From Hetaerina americana (taxonomy: Eukaryota; Arthropoda; Insecta; Odonata; Calopterygidae), in contig JAKTNV010000003.1 in NCBI GenBank assembly GCA_022747635.1, positions 29,492,551 through 29,556,550 on the forward strand: a DNA stretch of 64,000 bases, in the 5' to 3' direction. Position 1 is the first letter of the stretch. Each line of letters starts with the position of its first letter. The translations under genes and the position numbers were made by a program. The notes under the pieces are model-generated. The model made no database searches and had not been told where the DNA came from. It was given only the letters and a program-made list of their open reading frames with translations. This document shows, piece by piece, positions 11,563 through 23,401 of the stretch.

Positions 11563-11650
11563 GTTTTCCACAGACTTTATTTCACAGTACAACGTGTTTC
11601 ACCGGCATCATCAGGTGATATCTGATGATGCCGCAAGTCGATGAAATGAT
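11563..11650 (-). repeat. Foldback repeat with CTGATGA...GAAAC boxes
   Basis: A perfect 12-bp stem (CGGCATCATCAG / CTGATGATGCCG) lies inside a larger unit. On the minus strand it reads CTGATGATGCCG, GGTGAAACACGTTGTACTG and then TCTGTGGAAAAC. The same core, GTGAAACGCGTTGTAC...TCTGTGGAAAA, recurs on the + strand at 58555-58596, so this is a repeat family. Confidence 0.7.
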
Positions 11651-11689
11651 GGAAGAGTTCACCGAGGCCTAAAATCACACGCCCGACTA

Positions 11690-11826
11690 TGGTATCCCAG
11701 GAAGACCTTGACACGAAAAATCACACAACTCGGGTAAAGTTGAAGGTGCCTAGAGAGGCATGCCTGGGTATCGGATCCGGGCCCTCCGGTCAGTAGTCCA
11801 ACGCTCTACCCCTGGACCACCCTAGG
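11690..11826 (-). mobile_element. tRNA-derived SINE fragment, family 3
   Basis: On the minus strand the head reads GGTCCAGGGGTAGAGCGTTG (A-box region), then GACTACTGACCGGAGG, then a B-box-like GGATCCGATACCC. It is the same family as 34224-34480, including the TGTGATTTTT block downstream. Confidence 0.75.
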
Positions 11827-12046
11827 CTAATATATACATAGATATTTTAAAGATAGTACCTTTATGGGATTCACTAATTCTTTATGCATGCACATTTAAT
11901 TATAGTAAAAAAATAAAAGGATTAACCAAAATAAAAATCATTACTTCAATATTTCGGTGCTCCCAGCCACCTTCATCGGGCTACGAGGAGTCCCTATGAC
12001 TTTTTGTTTTTCTACAATAATGAAATACACGCATATGTATGTATAC

Positions 12047-12048
12047 AT

Positions 12049-12109
<61 letters not shown>
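12047..12109. repeat. AT microsatellite
   Basis: A nearly pure run of (TA)n, preceded by imperfect TATAAATA units from about 12040. Confidence 0.97.
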
Positions 12110-12114
<5 letters not shown>

Positions 12115-14180
12115 TAAACAAAGGTTATATTTTCAGTATTTATACCGCTTTCGAAGTGATGTCTCGAATTTAAAATGCCAATACAAAAAAGTTGAATTAG
12201 TTTCGGACCAAAACCATTATATTTTACCTGTGCTTAGGGCTCCCTCCGTTTCTTAAAGTCGCCTGGTTCTGATGTGCTTTTATATCGCGCGGGGCCCTGT
12301 CGGGTGCATCGACTGCAAGCGCGCGCCGGCTCCTCATGCTTTGGGGTTAATGATCCTCTCTCTCCGTTAGTGGCGAGTGTGCCGTGGCACATACAGAAGT
12401 GGCCCGTCGTTAAAATCAATATACAAGCAAATCGTTACTTCAGTGCGCAAAGCTTGGCGGATTTCCCTCACTCATAACCGCCCGTAGTGAGACTGATGCT
12501 TAAGAAAAGTTTGCTAGCGTTATCAACCGCGGACAGATTTTATTTCCCATAATGATGTGTTTCTCCACGTTTTAACGAAGTTAAGTTTCTTGTGGAAGGT
12601 ATCTTCTTCATATGCCAATTCTGAATGCATCTGTATCGAACCAGACTTTCAGCACCATCCACATCTTCTATGCATCTGATTATTTCCATGAACCCCATAA
12701 AATACTATTTCTTATACCCATACGTAAAGTCCCAGACTAGTTTGACCAGTCTATATTGTTTTCAAATTTGATTTATAGTTAACTAGCACTTTGTTATTTT
12801 ACATTAAATTTTTTAATATGAATGAACACAAATCCCTTCGGTGGATAAAAATCAAAGGATTATTATAATTCTGGTCATGGTTATTTCTGATGGGATAAAT
12901 ACCCAATTAAAAACATATTTATAGAACTAGTTTGTCGCAGCCAACATCCTCAATAATATTCATCTCTATGTTTGATTCGTATTTTTTTTTTATTTTGGCA
13001 CTTGAACTAAAGTCCGAGGAAATCTGAATACACTGCGGGAATAAAATAAATGCAACTTCCCCAGCCATCAGAGAATGGGAGAGGTCGTCCAAATGAACGG
13101 ATTCCATCTAAATCTTCCAATCTAAACGATTGTATGAGGGAGAATCCGTTGAGCTTCACCCTATGCTACCAGTTAGCGCTAGGTGTCGCAAGGGATCCAC
13201 TCAGGACTCAGAACACTTCAAAACAACACCGCTATCTCATCGGACGCGGTGCCCGTCTATGCAGGGCCATGCGCCGCTGGAAAAAGCGAGAGGGCGGGGG
13301 TTCCCGGGAGGTCGGTCGATTTTATCTGACGTGCCGTGATGAGCATTTGATCGGAACGAGTTCAATACGCGATGTTTCTCCACCCACCCTCGGCTAAAGA
13401 AATATACTAAATGCTTCCACAAACGAGAAATCTCTCATTCAAATCATCTCATTCCGGTTGAAGAAGTCATCACGAAGTGACTCGGGTAATTGCGAGCATG
13501 CAAGAAATGTTCCTCAAGTGATATCTCAATCAGGAGCTAAGTGCTCTCGTAATTGCAAAATTTTCGCCTAACGGTGGCTTTTGAACTTCTCTTTGGTTTT
13601 CATAAGTTATTCTGAATCGTGAATATTAAGGCCGACCTCGTTCACTGAAAGTCACACTTTTTCACGGACATTTACAGATAAATTAAGTTTATTTTTTAAA
13701 AGGCTACTGGTAGGATAGTAGAATCTTGAAGCTGGAGGCATCAGGTGGGCAGTGGTGCATTGATAGTTTGATTAACCTAATTATCATGTATAGGTCAATG
13801 CGTTCGAATTTAGGGCTCCTTAGAACACGGAACGAGCAGTTTAATTAGGGTAATCAGATGGCAGCTATCACAAAAAGAAATTAATTGAATCAATCCGTTA
13901 ATGCCCAACACACTTTCCTTCCTCCTTCGGAAGCGACTACCCCATCATTGACACGTGGATCATTCATGACTCATAAATCTCCATCAACTTTTCTCTCAAT
14001 TTCGGCTGTAACCTTTTATTCACGTTCGCCCCAAATCAATCACATTTCAATATTCACCTGCATTTTCATTCATGAGCTTCGTCCGCTGTGTTTTCCGCGG
14101 ATTAAGGTGAATGATATGAAAAATTATGGCTCATCGCGATAATACATGATCATCTTTCAGGTGTTTTCAAATACAGTCCT
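12110..14180. other. Intergenic DNA with GC-rich patches
   Basis: Locally GC- and CpG-rich patches at 12240-12400 and 13130-13340 have short frames on both strands and no recognised domain. They could be regulatory, first-exon or repeat-derived sequence. I cannot tell. Confidence 0.3.
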
Positions 14181-14229
14181 CAATGCTAATTTTGTCGCGC
14201 ATGTCTACGAAAGGCTCCGTCTTCGGACC

Positions 14230-14432
14230 CGACTCCGGTGGCGGCGGGGTAACGTCCTCGTTTGCCATTCCAAGGGGCGCGGGTTCGATTCCCGCCTGGG
14301 TGAATTTCCTTCTATCTAGGGCTTGGGTGTTTGAAAATGTGACCATTGTTATCGTTGTTAATGGTTCGATGTAAAGGCCAAAATGTGCTGTTTTCGGACA
14401 AATACTGAATAAATAAATAAAAATTAAAAAAA
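14230..14432 (+). mobile_element. tRNA-derived SINE, family 2
   Basis: The head GGTGGCGGCGGGGTAACGTC is followed by a canonical B-box GGTTCGATTCC in CGCGGGTTCGATTCCCGCC. A non-tRNA body follows and the element ends in an (ATAA)n/A-rich tail near 14400-14432. A tRNA finder might flag the head, but the context is a SINE. Confidence 0.75.
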
Positions 14433-14772
14433 CTGTATTTATATATATTTTGTCCCTGTATAGTTTATTGCTCCGTTTATACCTCCTCTTTGAATTATTA
14501 ATCAGTAACATAACCAATTGCCCAAGAAAATGATTCCTCGAAGAGCTGCTATACACATAGTTGAATGGAGACAATTTGAAGGCGAAGATGTCTTCTGAAG
14601 AATGGAGATATGAGATGGGTTAGGCAGCCTGGCTTCGAGTGCCTGGGACAGAACGAGGTTCTCAGTTCATTTAGCCGTGCCCCATTTCTCATATAAATCT
14701 TTTAGGGTAGGACGATTATCCCACACCGATCGTTCAGCGCTAGGTACGTGATGAAACAGTGGACTCTTGTCG

Positions 14773-14786
14773 CCCCCCCCCCCCCC
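14773..14786. repeat. Poly-C tract
   Basis: Fourteen consecutive C residues, unusual in this composition. It is a possible assembly-length uncertainty. Confidence 0.95.
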
Positions 14787-15865
14787 AAATTTAGAAGACT
14801 GTTACCTTGTGGGTGAGAAGATTTTTCCAAGGATTATTCTATCACTCAGAAACATGGTCAATTAGCCGCCAGTCTCAAGGGATCGACTGGTCTTAAATCT
14901 TGTGATGTTTTTTTGTCAACTACTTCACAGGTGTTGACAAATGTGAGGTGCGACTATCCCTTTCATGATACAGCCCTGGACCTTCGATCCTGTCATGGGT
15001 TTAGGGGAACTGGAATATCAGTATTTTAACCGCCCTGTGGACAATATAGATACCTGTCTTTGAAATCCGAGTAAAATCGACGTTATGATATCCTCCAAAC
15101 ATTAATTAGGTTAACGTGTACCATGCCAAAATTCATTAAACTGGAAGAGAAGTTTAAGAACGGGCCGTGAGCTCTCGCGTTGTTTTGGTTTGGAAGTGGA
15201 GAATCAAAATTTCTTCTCCTTTTTGAGAGTCCGTGGACTTGTAATTGATATTTTTGCTATATAACTTAATTTTTCTGCATAGATCTTGCTGGGGTGATTG
15301 TTTGATGCCTTTCTTACCTCCTTTCGGATACTTTTGATGTTAGACCTCGCATTAAGGTTTTTGCTTTTCTCAGGATAAATATCTTTTGGATTTAGGAATC
15401 AGTAACTTTAATATGGATTACTTGTAGATATATTTTCTGGAACTTATTATTGGAGGAAACTGTCCGAAAACAAGTATCAGCTGGACGCTTTCTAGCACTC
15501 ATCTCTGTCCTGTGTCTCTTTCTTCATTTGGTAATGTCTTATAATTCTCACCACGACATTTCAAAATTCCGTACTTTTTCTCTCTTTTCCTTAATGCCCT
15601 TCAATTTTCCCATAATTAATTGAGTTCATCGGACCTCCATCTCGATTAACACGCGCGGTTATTTTAACTAGTAATCAGGTAAATAAGTTTGATAGGCACC
15701 CTATGTTGATCGCAATAGGATTTTTTTTCGCGACACAACATATTATTAAGGAACACAAATTTTCCAATGCAAATTGCCTTAGATTACCGCAAAAGATATT
15801 TGTTTTTAACAAAATAAAAATCTTTTCTCAACCATGTACATCAGCGTGAAAGCTTTAATAGGAGT

Positions 15866-16141
15866 GGGGATCGGAATGGTATGGTGACTAACGTACAGGC
15901 TTCCCACCGAGAGGGCTCAAATCCTGGCAAATATTTTTCAGTGGTATCCCGAAATCTGTGGAGAGCAATTTGAGTGAGTACGACTTCCTTCGGATGGGAC
16001 ATTAAACTGCGGACCACTTGGCGCCTTTCGACAAGGGTAGGCTAATGCCGACGCCGGGTTTCTCTCTACCTTTCCTTTCCCATCCATCTCTATTGGTGCA
16101 AATGACCTTAGCTGTCGGTCGCCTCCCATAAAAAACTACCA
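15866..16141 (+). mobile_element. tRNA-derived SINE, family 1 (copy a)
   Basis: A copy of the ~305-bp SINE that recurs seven times in this window. It is flanked by near-identical duplications: CTTTAATAGGAGT at 15853-15865 and CTTTAATGGGAGT at 16142-16154. It contains GGCTCAAATCC (a decayed B-box) and the body blocks TTAAACTGCGGACC and GCCGACGCCGGGTTTCTCTC. Confidence 0.9.
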
Positions 16142-16154
16142 CTTTAATGGGAGT

Positions 16155-17889
16155 TTAGAGAAAAGTGTACCAGACAGAACGTTATGCCAGTCTAGTAACT
16201 AGCAGCCGGTGGGTATACGATGACGAACCGAGGGTCCGAAAAGTTCAAAGCCTTGCACGTTAATTTCAATGCATTATTATTTGAAAATCATTTCATGCGA
16301 TTTAGTAGGTAATTGAAGTTGCTTATTCGTCAAAACTGTCGAACATTACTGTGTGCCAATTATAAGAAATCGGTTGGAGTCAAGTTCAATAGTCAATACA
16401 TCCTTCGGTCCTATTTCGACGCAGCAGTGAGGTAGGAATCTTATTCATGCACGACTTCATGCTCTGCTATCGGCTAGACACTGATAGGCCAACATTCACC
16501 CCCTCCACCTGACTTGTTTTGCATTCAAAATTTTCTTTGTATTTTGAAGTCCTTAGCTTAGAAGTAGAAGGCTTGGGAGACTTGACCCGAGGGAGTTTCT
16601 CTGGCGAAAGCATCGAGAAAAAATAGATTCATGTATTTTTTTTCTTACCTAACTTTACTGAAAATCCAAAGTTTCATGACAACCAGCGATACCAAACGGA
16701 AACGTGCGGGACCTATGAGCGATTCCATTGATCCATTATAAGTTAAAGGGAAGTTAGCAACATTTCCTTTAATGAGAAATTTTGAAATATATTTTCAATA
16801 GCATATACTTAATTTAGGAATTTATAGTTCCTCTAGGCCCAGGAAATTAAAATCTAGCTTCCGGGAATTTTCAAAATCAATGAATGACTGTAACTTAGCA
16901 TTGCAAAAGCATATCCGTAATCTGAGGATGTTGTCCACAAGGAAAAAAACAATAAAAGTCGTAGCATTATTACTGACCGTGGTGAGATGAAGAAGACGAC
17001 CATTTCCCTTTTTTCTTCGTTCTTCACGCGTTTTATTCACTTATGTGACTGTAGTAGCCAGCATCACTTTTTAAAACTTTCCAAATGATGTACTCATACG
17101 AAAATAAAAAAAACTGATAAATATACATATAGCATGATATCTCTGTGAAACTCCTGTGTCATTTTACGTAAAAACCTAAACGTCAGCGCTCGACGTTTTT
17201 TTTGCGCTGTTGGCAGTGTTTAATTTCTTCTCTTCAGATTTTTTACTACTCGGAACTTTCCTGACTTCATTCCTTTGTTTTCTTATACTGCGTCAACCCA
17301 GCCACCCACCGCACGTCCAGAACCCAAGCCCTTATTTCTGAATCAAAGAAATGATCCCCAGTGCACTCGACAATTTTTTCTTGATCGCACGTGGAATATT
17401 GACGCATGACTACGCGTAAGTCGAAACTGAACTGAATGAGCCATGGCTATTGAAGGTCTGCGGTGTTTATTCCCTTCTGGGTCCCTTCCGAGCCTCTTAG
17501 TTCCCAGACACCGTAGTGCGCATGTGCGTATGCCCCGACGTTTTGTAGCGACGTTTAGCAACAAACCATTCATTTACCCAAGACTTCCAAAAAATCTGAA
17601 GTCTTGGGGGCAAGAAGTTCGTTATAGCTTCACGTGCACTTCGTTAGCTCTCCGAGCCGCGAACACGTGTGGATATTTTCTCACACCCCTTGATGAAAAT
17701 CGGACATTTTCCCGAGCACGGAAAGTGTCGCAGCTTTTCCATTTGCTGTAGAAGGTACACTTCTCTTAACTTCATTCCAATGACTCAAATACATTGCTCA
17801 ATTTATTAGAACGCGTTCGCGCACTTAGACGCATGATCTCATAAGTTTTATCCCTCTACCTAGGCTGGCAACTCAGTTTAAATTATGAA
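16155..17889. other. CpG-normal intergenic DNA
   Basis: No gene recognised. It contains a short foldback at 17577-17608 (11-bp arms CCCAAGACTTC / GAAGTCTTGGG) in a CpG-rich patch at 17280-17760. Confidence 0.35.
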
Positions 17890-19422
17890 CAGTGGAACCT
17901 CGCTTAACGAGCACGCAGCACAGCAAGTAATTCGCATAACGATAAAAAATATTGGTCCCGAAAAAGACTCGCTTAACGAGCGACTTTCGCATAACGAGTG
18001 ACGAAAAAAGGGGCATTCCCTGATTCATTGCGCGCCTGCTACTTCAGTTTACCTCTAGCAATCGCTCCGCTAGCAGCTTAGCGTCGCTAGTATTCACACA
18101 TTTTTCCAAACTTATGTCCAGGCATTTTATCAGTGATTTTTTTGGGCAAAGATTAATGATATTTTGTTCATAGTTTTAAAATTGAAAATAACAGTAGAAA
18201 TGAAAAGTAAAATCATTGCATATTGGGAACAAGGTGTGAGCGTGGCTGATCTAGTACGCGCATCAACAGTCGGTCGAAATCAACAATTGACCTTTTCCTC
18301 AAGAACACGGACAAGATTAAGGAGGTAGATGCTTAGAATAGAGTGACAAGAGTATCTATGCAACGGTTACGTATTCTCAACGATGTTCAACGGTTATTCC
18401 TCATGTGCATAAACGAAAAGCAATTGCACTGCGACACTATTAACGAGAATATCTTTTGTGAGAAGGGGAAAGTGATTTTCGTCGACCTCGCTGATAATGC
18501 ATCAGGATCACCAACGGCCTGACAAGTATTTAAGGGGAGCCGTGCGTGGTTCGAGAAGTTTACGAGAACCACAATCCACGGCGTTGTGAGGCGCAATGAA
18601 ACAGCAAGGTCGGAGACAAAGGCAGCTGAGAATTTCATCGGTGACTTCAAAAACCTCTTAAACCCGATTCTCAGGGTTACCTGCCGCGGTATATTTTTAA
18701 TTGTCACGAGTCGGTTCTCTCCTTGAAGAAGCGAACCTATATTTGTGTACATACGAGTAATAGTAGAAGAGAATGTGTTGCCCAACCACAAGGCAATGAA
18801 AGGCCGTCTTACGCTGCTATTTTGCACAGATGCGAGCGGTGATTTGAAAATCAAACCCCTGCTTTTACTGCTTTACCATCCAGAAACTCAACGAGCCATC
18901 AAAAAGTGTTTAGTCCAAAACAGCAGGCTAAATGAGATGTGGAGGTCATGGGAAACTTTTGCATCGTACCATGAGTACGAGGCATCGCTTCAATCCACAG
19001 TGGCGACACGCGCCATAAATTTATTTAACGATCATTCTGAGTCCCATTTTTACCAAACTTTTCCCATTTTTGCCGTCGGCATAAACAAATGCCTCTAGAC
19101 AGTTTTCTAGTTAAAAGGAATTAGGTACATATCATAAAGAATTAACAATTTATTTCTATTCCTTTTTACTTTTCCAAATCGAGTTCGCATTCCTGGTTGC
19201 TTCATTCCGTGAAAGGAGAAAATGTGGACGTGATCCACGATGATAAATAATGTATCCATAATTATACTTGAATATATTGTACATAATTTATTGTTTTCGG
19301 CATGGAACTCATAATCGCATTTTAAATTAATTTGCGTGCAGCAAGGTGTTTCACTAAAAGAGTGTTTCGTTTTACGAGAAATATCGCGGAACGACTAATG
19401 CTCGAGTTATGAGGTTCCACTG
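17890..19422 (+). mobile_element. Decayed Tigger-like (pogo superfamily) DNA transposon
   Basis: The ends are inverted: left CAGTGGAACCTCGCTTAACG, right ...GAGGTTCCACTG, a typical Tigger terminus. Subterminal copies of CGCTTAACGAGC and CGCATAACGA occur in the left 110 bp. The expected TA duplication is not clear on the left. The interior holds a broken transposase. Confidence 0.88.
18200..19090 (+). pseudogene. Tigger/CENP-B-like transposase remnant
   Basis: Broken frames match the pogo-type transposase plan. An N-terminal helix-turn-helix start reads MKSKIIAYWEQGVSVADLVR. The CENP-B-type domain end is near AWFEKFTRTTIHGVVRRNE (18544-18600). A DDE piece reads RLTLLFCTDASGDLKIKPLL (around 18805-18865), which holds the second catalytic Asp. 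Stops and frameshifts separate the blocks, and I do not see the first-Asp DET motif or the last catalytic block. Confidence 0.85.
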
Positions 19423-19620
19423 TATATGAAAAAAACATTTATCAATTTAGCACAACATTATTACAGCAGGGTAGAGCTCACCTAATACTAAACCTAATTG
19501 CGTGTGAAATTCACATATCGGGAAAGGGGAACCAGTTCCTTTCCCATAATGTAAATCACATATATATGGTCCATTATGAAAGTAATTTGAATGATTTTCT
19601 TGTGATGCGACTATCCATGG

Positions 19621-19922
19621 GGATCGAGATGGTGAGGGGGCTAACGTACTGGCATCCCACCCCGAGGACGCGGGTTCAAATCCCGGCGGTGTTGAATATT
19701 TTTCAGAGGTATCTCCATCCCTACTTGAGGTGCTTTGTGGAGGGCACTTTGAGTGAGTACGCCGTCCGTCGGATGGGACGTTAAACTGCGGACCCCTTGG
19801 CGCCTTTCGTAAAGAGTAGGCTAATGCCGACGCCGGGTTTCTCTCCACCCTTCATCCTTTCCTGTCCATCTCCTATGGCGCAAAGGACCTTGGCGGTCGG
19901 TCGCCTCCCCTCAAAACTACTA
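19621..19922 (+). mobile_element. tRNA-derived SINE, family 1 (copy b), nested in a mariner
   Basis: A near-complete copy with perfect 13-bp duplications CGACTATCCATGG (19608-19620 and 19923-19935). The head has B-box GGTTCAAATCCC and the tail ends CTCAAAACTACTA. Confidence 0.93.
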
Positions 19923-19959
19923 CGACTATCCATGGCTGCGCGGTAAAATCGGTCGGATT

Positions 19960-20574
19960 TGATTCAAAATTAGACTTTCTTAACTCTGTCGTAACCGGAG
20001 ACAAATCCTGAAAGTTCGAGTACGACCCAGAATCGAAAAGGCAGAGCAGCGAGTGGAGCACAAAAAATCCCCTCGCCCCAAGAAAGCGCGAATGACCAAG
20101 TCTCGCATCAAACGATGCTCATTGCCTTCTTTGGCGTCCGAGGAATCGTCCATTTTGAGTTTTTACCGCAGGAAAAAACTGTCAACTCAGCCTTTCACCT
20201 GGATGTGCTCAAGAGATTGAAACGCCGGGTCGAGCGCGTGAGGGCTGACATCAAAGACGCGGTCAAACTCCACCATGACAATGCCCCCCACAAGTCCTTC
20301 ATCGTTACCAACTTCCTGGCCCGGAGCACCAACCGGTCGGTGGTCCCCCAGCCTCCTTATAGTCCCGACTTGGTACCGTGCGACTTTTTTTGTTTCCCCG
20401 ACTGAAACGAGAGTTGAAAAGAAAGCATTGGGAGACCGTGGAAAACATCCAAAAGCATATTACAACGTTCCTGAGAGACATTCCCATCGAGGAGTTTCAG
20501 GGTGCCTTCCAGGCATGGCAGGTGCGTCTCCACAAGTGTATTGATGCAGGGGGAGAGTATTTTGAAGAATATTG
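19960..20574 (+). pseudogene. Mariner transposase fragment
   Basis: The fragment begins within the catalytic domain (KFEYDPESK after a broken GDE motif) and then reads FFGVRGIVHFEFLPQEKTVN, LHHDNAPHKS (second Asp) and PPYSPDLVPCDFF (third Asp). A frameshift near 20400 moves the rest into another frame (LKRELKRKHWETVE...GGEYFEEY). The DNA-binding half is missing. Confidence 0.9.
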
Positions 20575-20648
20575 AGTATTTGTTCCAGTGCGACCAATGA
20601 ATCTACTTTTCTCATTGGGTGCGCATTACTTTTATAGTGGACCCTGTA

Positions 20649-21076
20649 CAATTTCTGAAATAAGCCCTTCGCGTAAGCTGGTTTACGTTGACCAAGGCAA
20701 ACTTCATATTACGCTGTTGCCAACTCTCGCCTCAAGAGTGGCGGTATATCCGTTTCCAAATTTCCTTTCAGCATTTTAAATTGGGCCATTGAGCCCAATT
20801 TTGTACAGCTTCTGTCTTCCACGACGAAAATTTATCATTATTTCATTAACCAATACTCTTTGTATCATTTACCCACAGATAATGTCAATATATTATTAAC
20901 TTGAAACCTACTATAATCCGTGCACTCTACGTTGAAATTGCGAGGCTTTAATCAATACGTGCTCGTAAATATGTACCCGAAAATACTCTCATGCGCTCTC
21001 AATAATACTAGGCTTCCAAAGAAACTGCGGGAGATGCCGCAACAGTAACTTTTAACGGAGTCATCCACTAATGTGA
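20649..21076. other. Intergenic DNA
   Basis: No gene or element recognised between the mariner and the palindrome. Confidence 0.4.
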
Positions 21077-21176
21077 ATTTCAATGCAACAATTTCAGAGT
21101 GTAAAAATCATTCGCCTTGACTGGGATCCCAGTCAAGGCGAATGATTTTTACACTCTGAAATTGTTGCATTGAAAT
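21077..21176. repeat. 100-bp perfect palindrome
   Basis: Two 50-bp arms meet at GGATCC with no spacer and no mismatch by base-by-base check. The arm contains TTGCATTGAAAT, GTAAAAATCATTCGCC and GACTGGGA. The outer arm sequence matches the terminal repeats of 39411-39558, so it looks like a member of that foldback/MITE family that has lost its interior. Confidence 0.95.
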
Positions 21177-21315
21177 ACTAGGCCTCTTTTTCTCGTAGAA
21201 AAAATGAGCCAGGAGCAACAAAACCGTCGTAAAGCTATGAAAAGCATGTGGCCAACTTTAGTAAAATCGAATTAAAGGGTAAATATCTATAACAAGTGTG
21301 CTTTCATTAAGTTTA

Positions 21316-21867
21316 CAAGGTTTGTATAAAAAGTATCGGTAACAATTTCCTGATGTGTGCGTGAAGTGCTGAATTCAGACCGTCGGTGAAGGGTGGGAAT
21401 TATCGTAAATCATATTGGTATTGGTAATATGACAGAGAATACCATTATCACTGAAAATTTGGTAATGCGAAAGATCTGCGCAAAACTCGTTCCGAAGGTC
21501 TTGACGGACGACCATGAGCAGAGCCGAGTGTCTGCTCGCGAAGACCTTCTGCAACGACATCGCGACGATTCCCCCACCCCCTACACTCCCGATTTGGTAC
21601 CAGAAGAGCATTTGCTATTCCCAAAAGTGAAATACTCCCTCAAAGTACACCACCATGGTACCCTAAGTGCCGTCAAAGAAGCTTGCACGCGTACCCTTAA
21701 GGACCTTACGGAATCCGCCTATCAGGGAACCTTCAAGTTGTGAAAAACTAACTAAAAATTATGTCGACACTCAAGGGATCCCTTTGAGGAATTTTGAGGC
21801 ATTGTAGCAATATCTGGAAAACTCTATTTTACTGAAACTTTTCTCGATACTTTTTATGCAAACCATT
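21316..21867 (+). mobile_element. Internally deleted mariner (552 bp)
   Basis: The termini share GGTTTGTATAAAAAGTATCG (left) and its near-inverse on the right, with TA at 21314-21315 and 21868-21869. The frame at 21393-21743 joins a transposase linker piece (AKLVPKVLTDDHEQSRVSA) directly to a post-catalytic piece (YTPDLVPEEHLLFPKVKYSL). The catalytic core between them is deleted, so it is non-autonomous. Confidence 0.85.
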
Positions 21868-21869
21868 TA

Positions 21870-23400
21870 TACTGTAAAATGTTTTTTTCCTTCAGAGATC
21901 TTCCTGCTTTTTTGAGTGCTCAACGACTTTTTCTACCATTTTGGACTCGCAAAATGCAAGACTTCTTAGATTGTGAAGACAAAAGCGATTAAGAATGATA
22001 ACAGTTGGAACCAGCTTTAGCGTTTTTTGCAGCGCTAATCCTGGTTCCCTTCTAGGCTGCGCTTACAATTCTTATTTTAGAAATATTAGTTTTAACGTAG
22101 TCTCATGTTAACTCAGTGACCCTCTACTTATATGAATATGGGCCACCGAACTTTAGATTAATTCAACAGCAGGCGGAGTGCTTCCGTCAGATCCGATTCT
22201 CTTTATGGAATTCCGATTTGCATAATTTATTAATGGAGAATTTTTAGTAAACTGAAAAGGGGGGTTATGCACTAACCAAACGATGAGGCTATCTATCTCC
22301 CATGGAATCGAAGGACTTATCTTCTAACTGTGAAGTATGATGTTGATCGATTGAGACTCTATCGGAAAAATTGAAATCGTCTTCATCCATACATTGTTAT
22401 TCTTGATGGAAACTTCGTTTTAGTGCTTCCCTTCTGACTTCCCAATACCATAAACGATGGTTTCTCGTTCGTTTTTTCTCCAACTTCAGCACTTCACAGT
22501 TTTGCAGTGGATAGACTAGACATCTCCGAGCAATAAATCATTTCAGCTTACAAGCTCCGACATTGTTTTTCATAGCGTTGAATACTTTACAAAAGGAAAA
22601 ATCGAGAACTTTTCGCCAAGTCATTTCAATCGTACAATTTACCCTCAGATATATTGAGACAGTTGACACTCGCCGCAGAAAATCGTCTCAATTGAAGGAG
22701 ATTTGTGTGTTCTATGGGATGTGCTCGCTGTGCTAGTTTTCGCCATTTCCCAAGATTGGGTGCAAGAGTTTGATTCTGATTTTAAAATCTCTTCAGAAGG
22801 GGTTTTTTATGAGCCAGGTCATCTGCACACATTTCTTCAGGTTGCATAATCTCCACAATGTATTCTTTTGAGTTGAAATTTCCAAACTGCATACACGTAT
22901 ACCTACACTGAATGGAAAACATCAATCCTCATAAGATACAGGGCTTTCGTTGTGATCACTGCAACTTGAAAAAGATAGTCCATATCCCCCTTCGAATGTG
23001 ACACGAGTGTGTATGGGATTCCATGAGTGAATGCGGGAAGAGGGATATGCCAAGTGCGGAATCATCCCGCCTATTGACCGAAAAGAAGCTGTCTGCCCCT
23101 AACGTTTACGAATAGCCTCAACCAAAAACTCTCTCAGAGTTTTACCCAAATTGCAAATGCTCACCCAATACAATGGATTTCACTTCCGTAGAGTTTCACA
23201 ACATGCACCACATTGCTGAATTATCTTTTCTTCCCAGAGAGCTCTGTTAGAGTAGTACGAATAAAAATGCAGGAAATCATATGGCGATGTACATGGTGAC
23301 AGTAGCATGTGTGCCGCTAGCTAGGATAACTTAAACTGGCTTATTAATAACTCTTCATCCCTACACTAATACTATGAATTATTATTATCGGTAGACTACA
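21870..23400. other. CpG-normal intergenic DNA
   Basis: No coding similarity or repeat recognised. Confidence 0.35.
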
Positions 23401-23401
23401 T

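Larger units (their letters stand above)
19565..20646 (+). mobile_element. Defective mariner split by a SINE
   Basis: Termini are inverted: left TATGGTCCATTATGAAAGTAA, right (reverse complement) CAGGGTCCACTATAAAAGTAA. They are flanked by TA at 19563-19564 and 20647-20648. A family 1 SINE entered 43 bp from the left end. The transposase 5' half is deleted and the rest is frameshifted. Termini resemble those of 37663-38857. Confidence 0.85.

Noticed and set aside
14240..14310. Possible tRNA gene
   Set aside because: A B-box is present, but the sequence continues into a non-tRNA body and an ATAA-rich tail. No convincing full cloverleaf, so it is called a SINE.
18387..18854. 155-codon minus-strand frame
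   Set aside because: It is antisense to recognisable Tigger transposase blocks on the plus strand.
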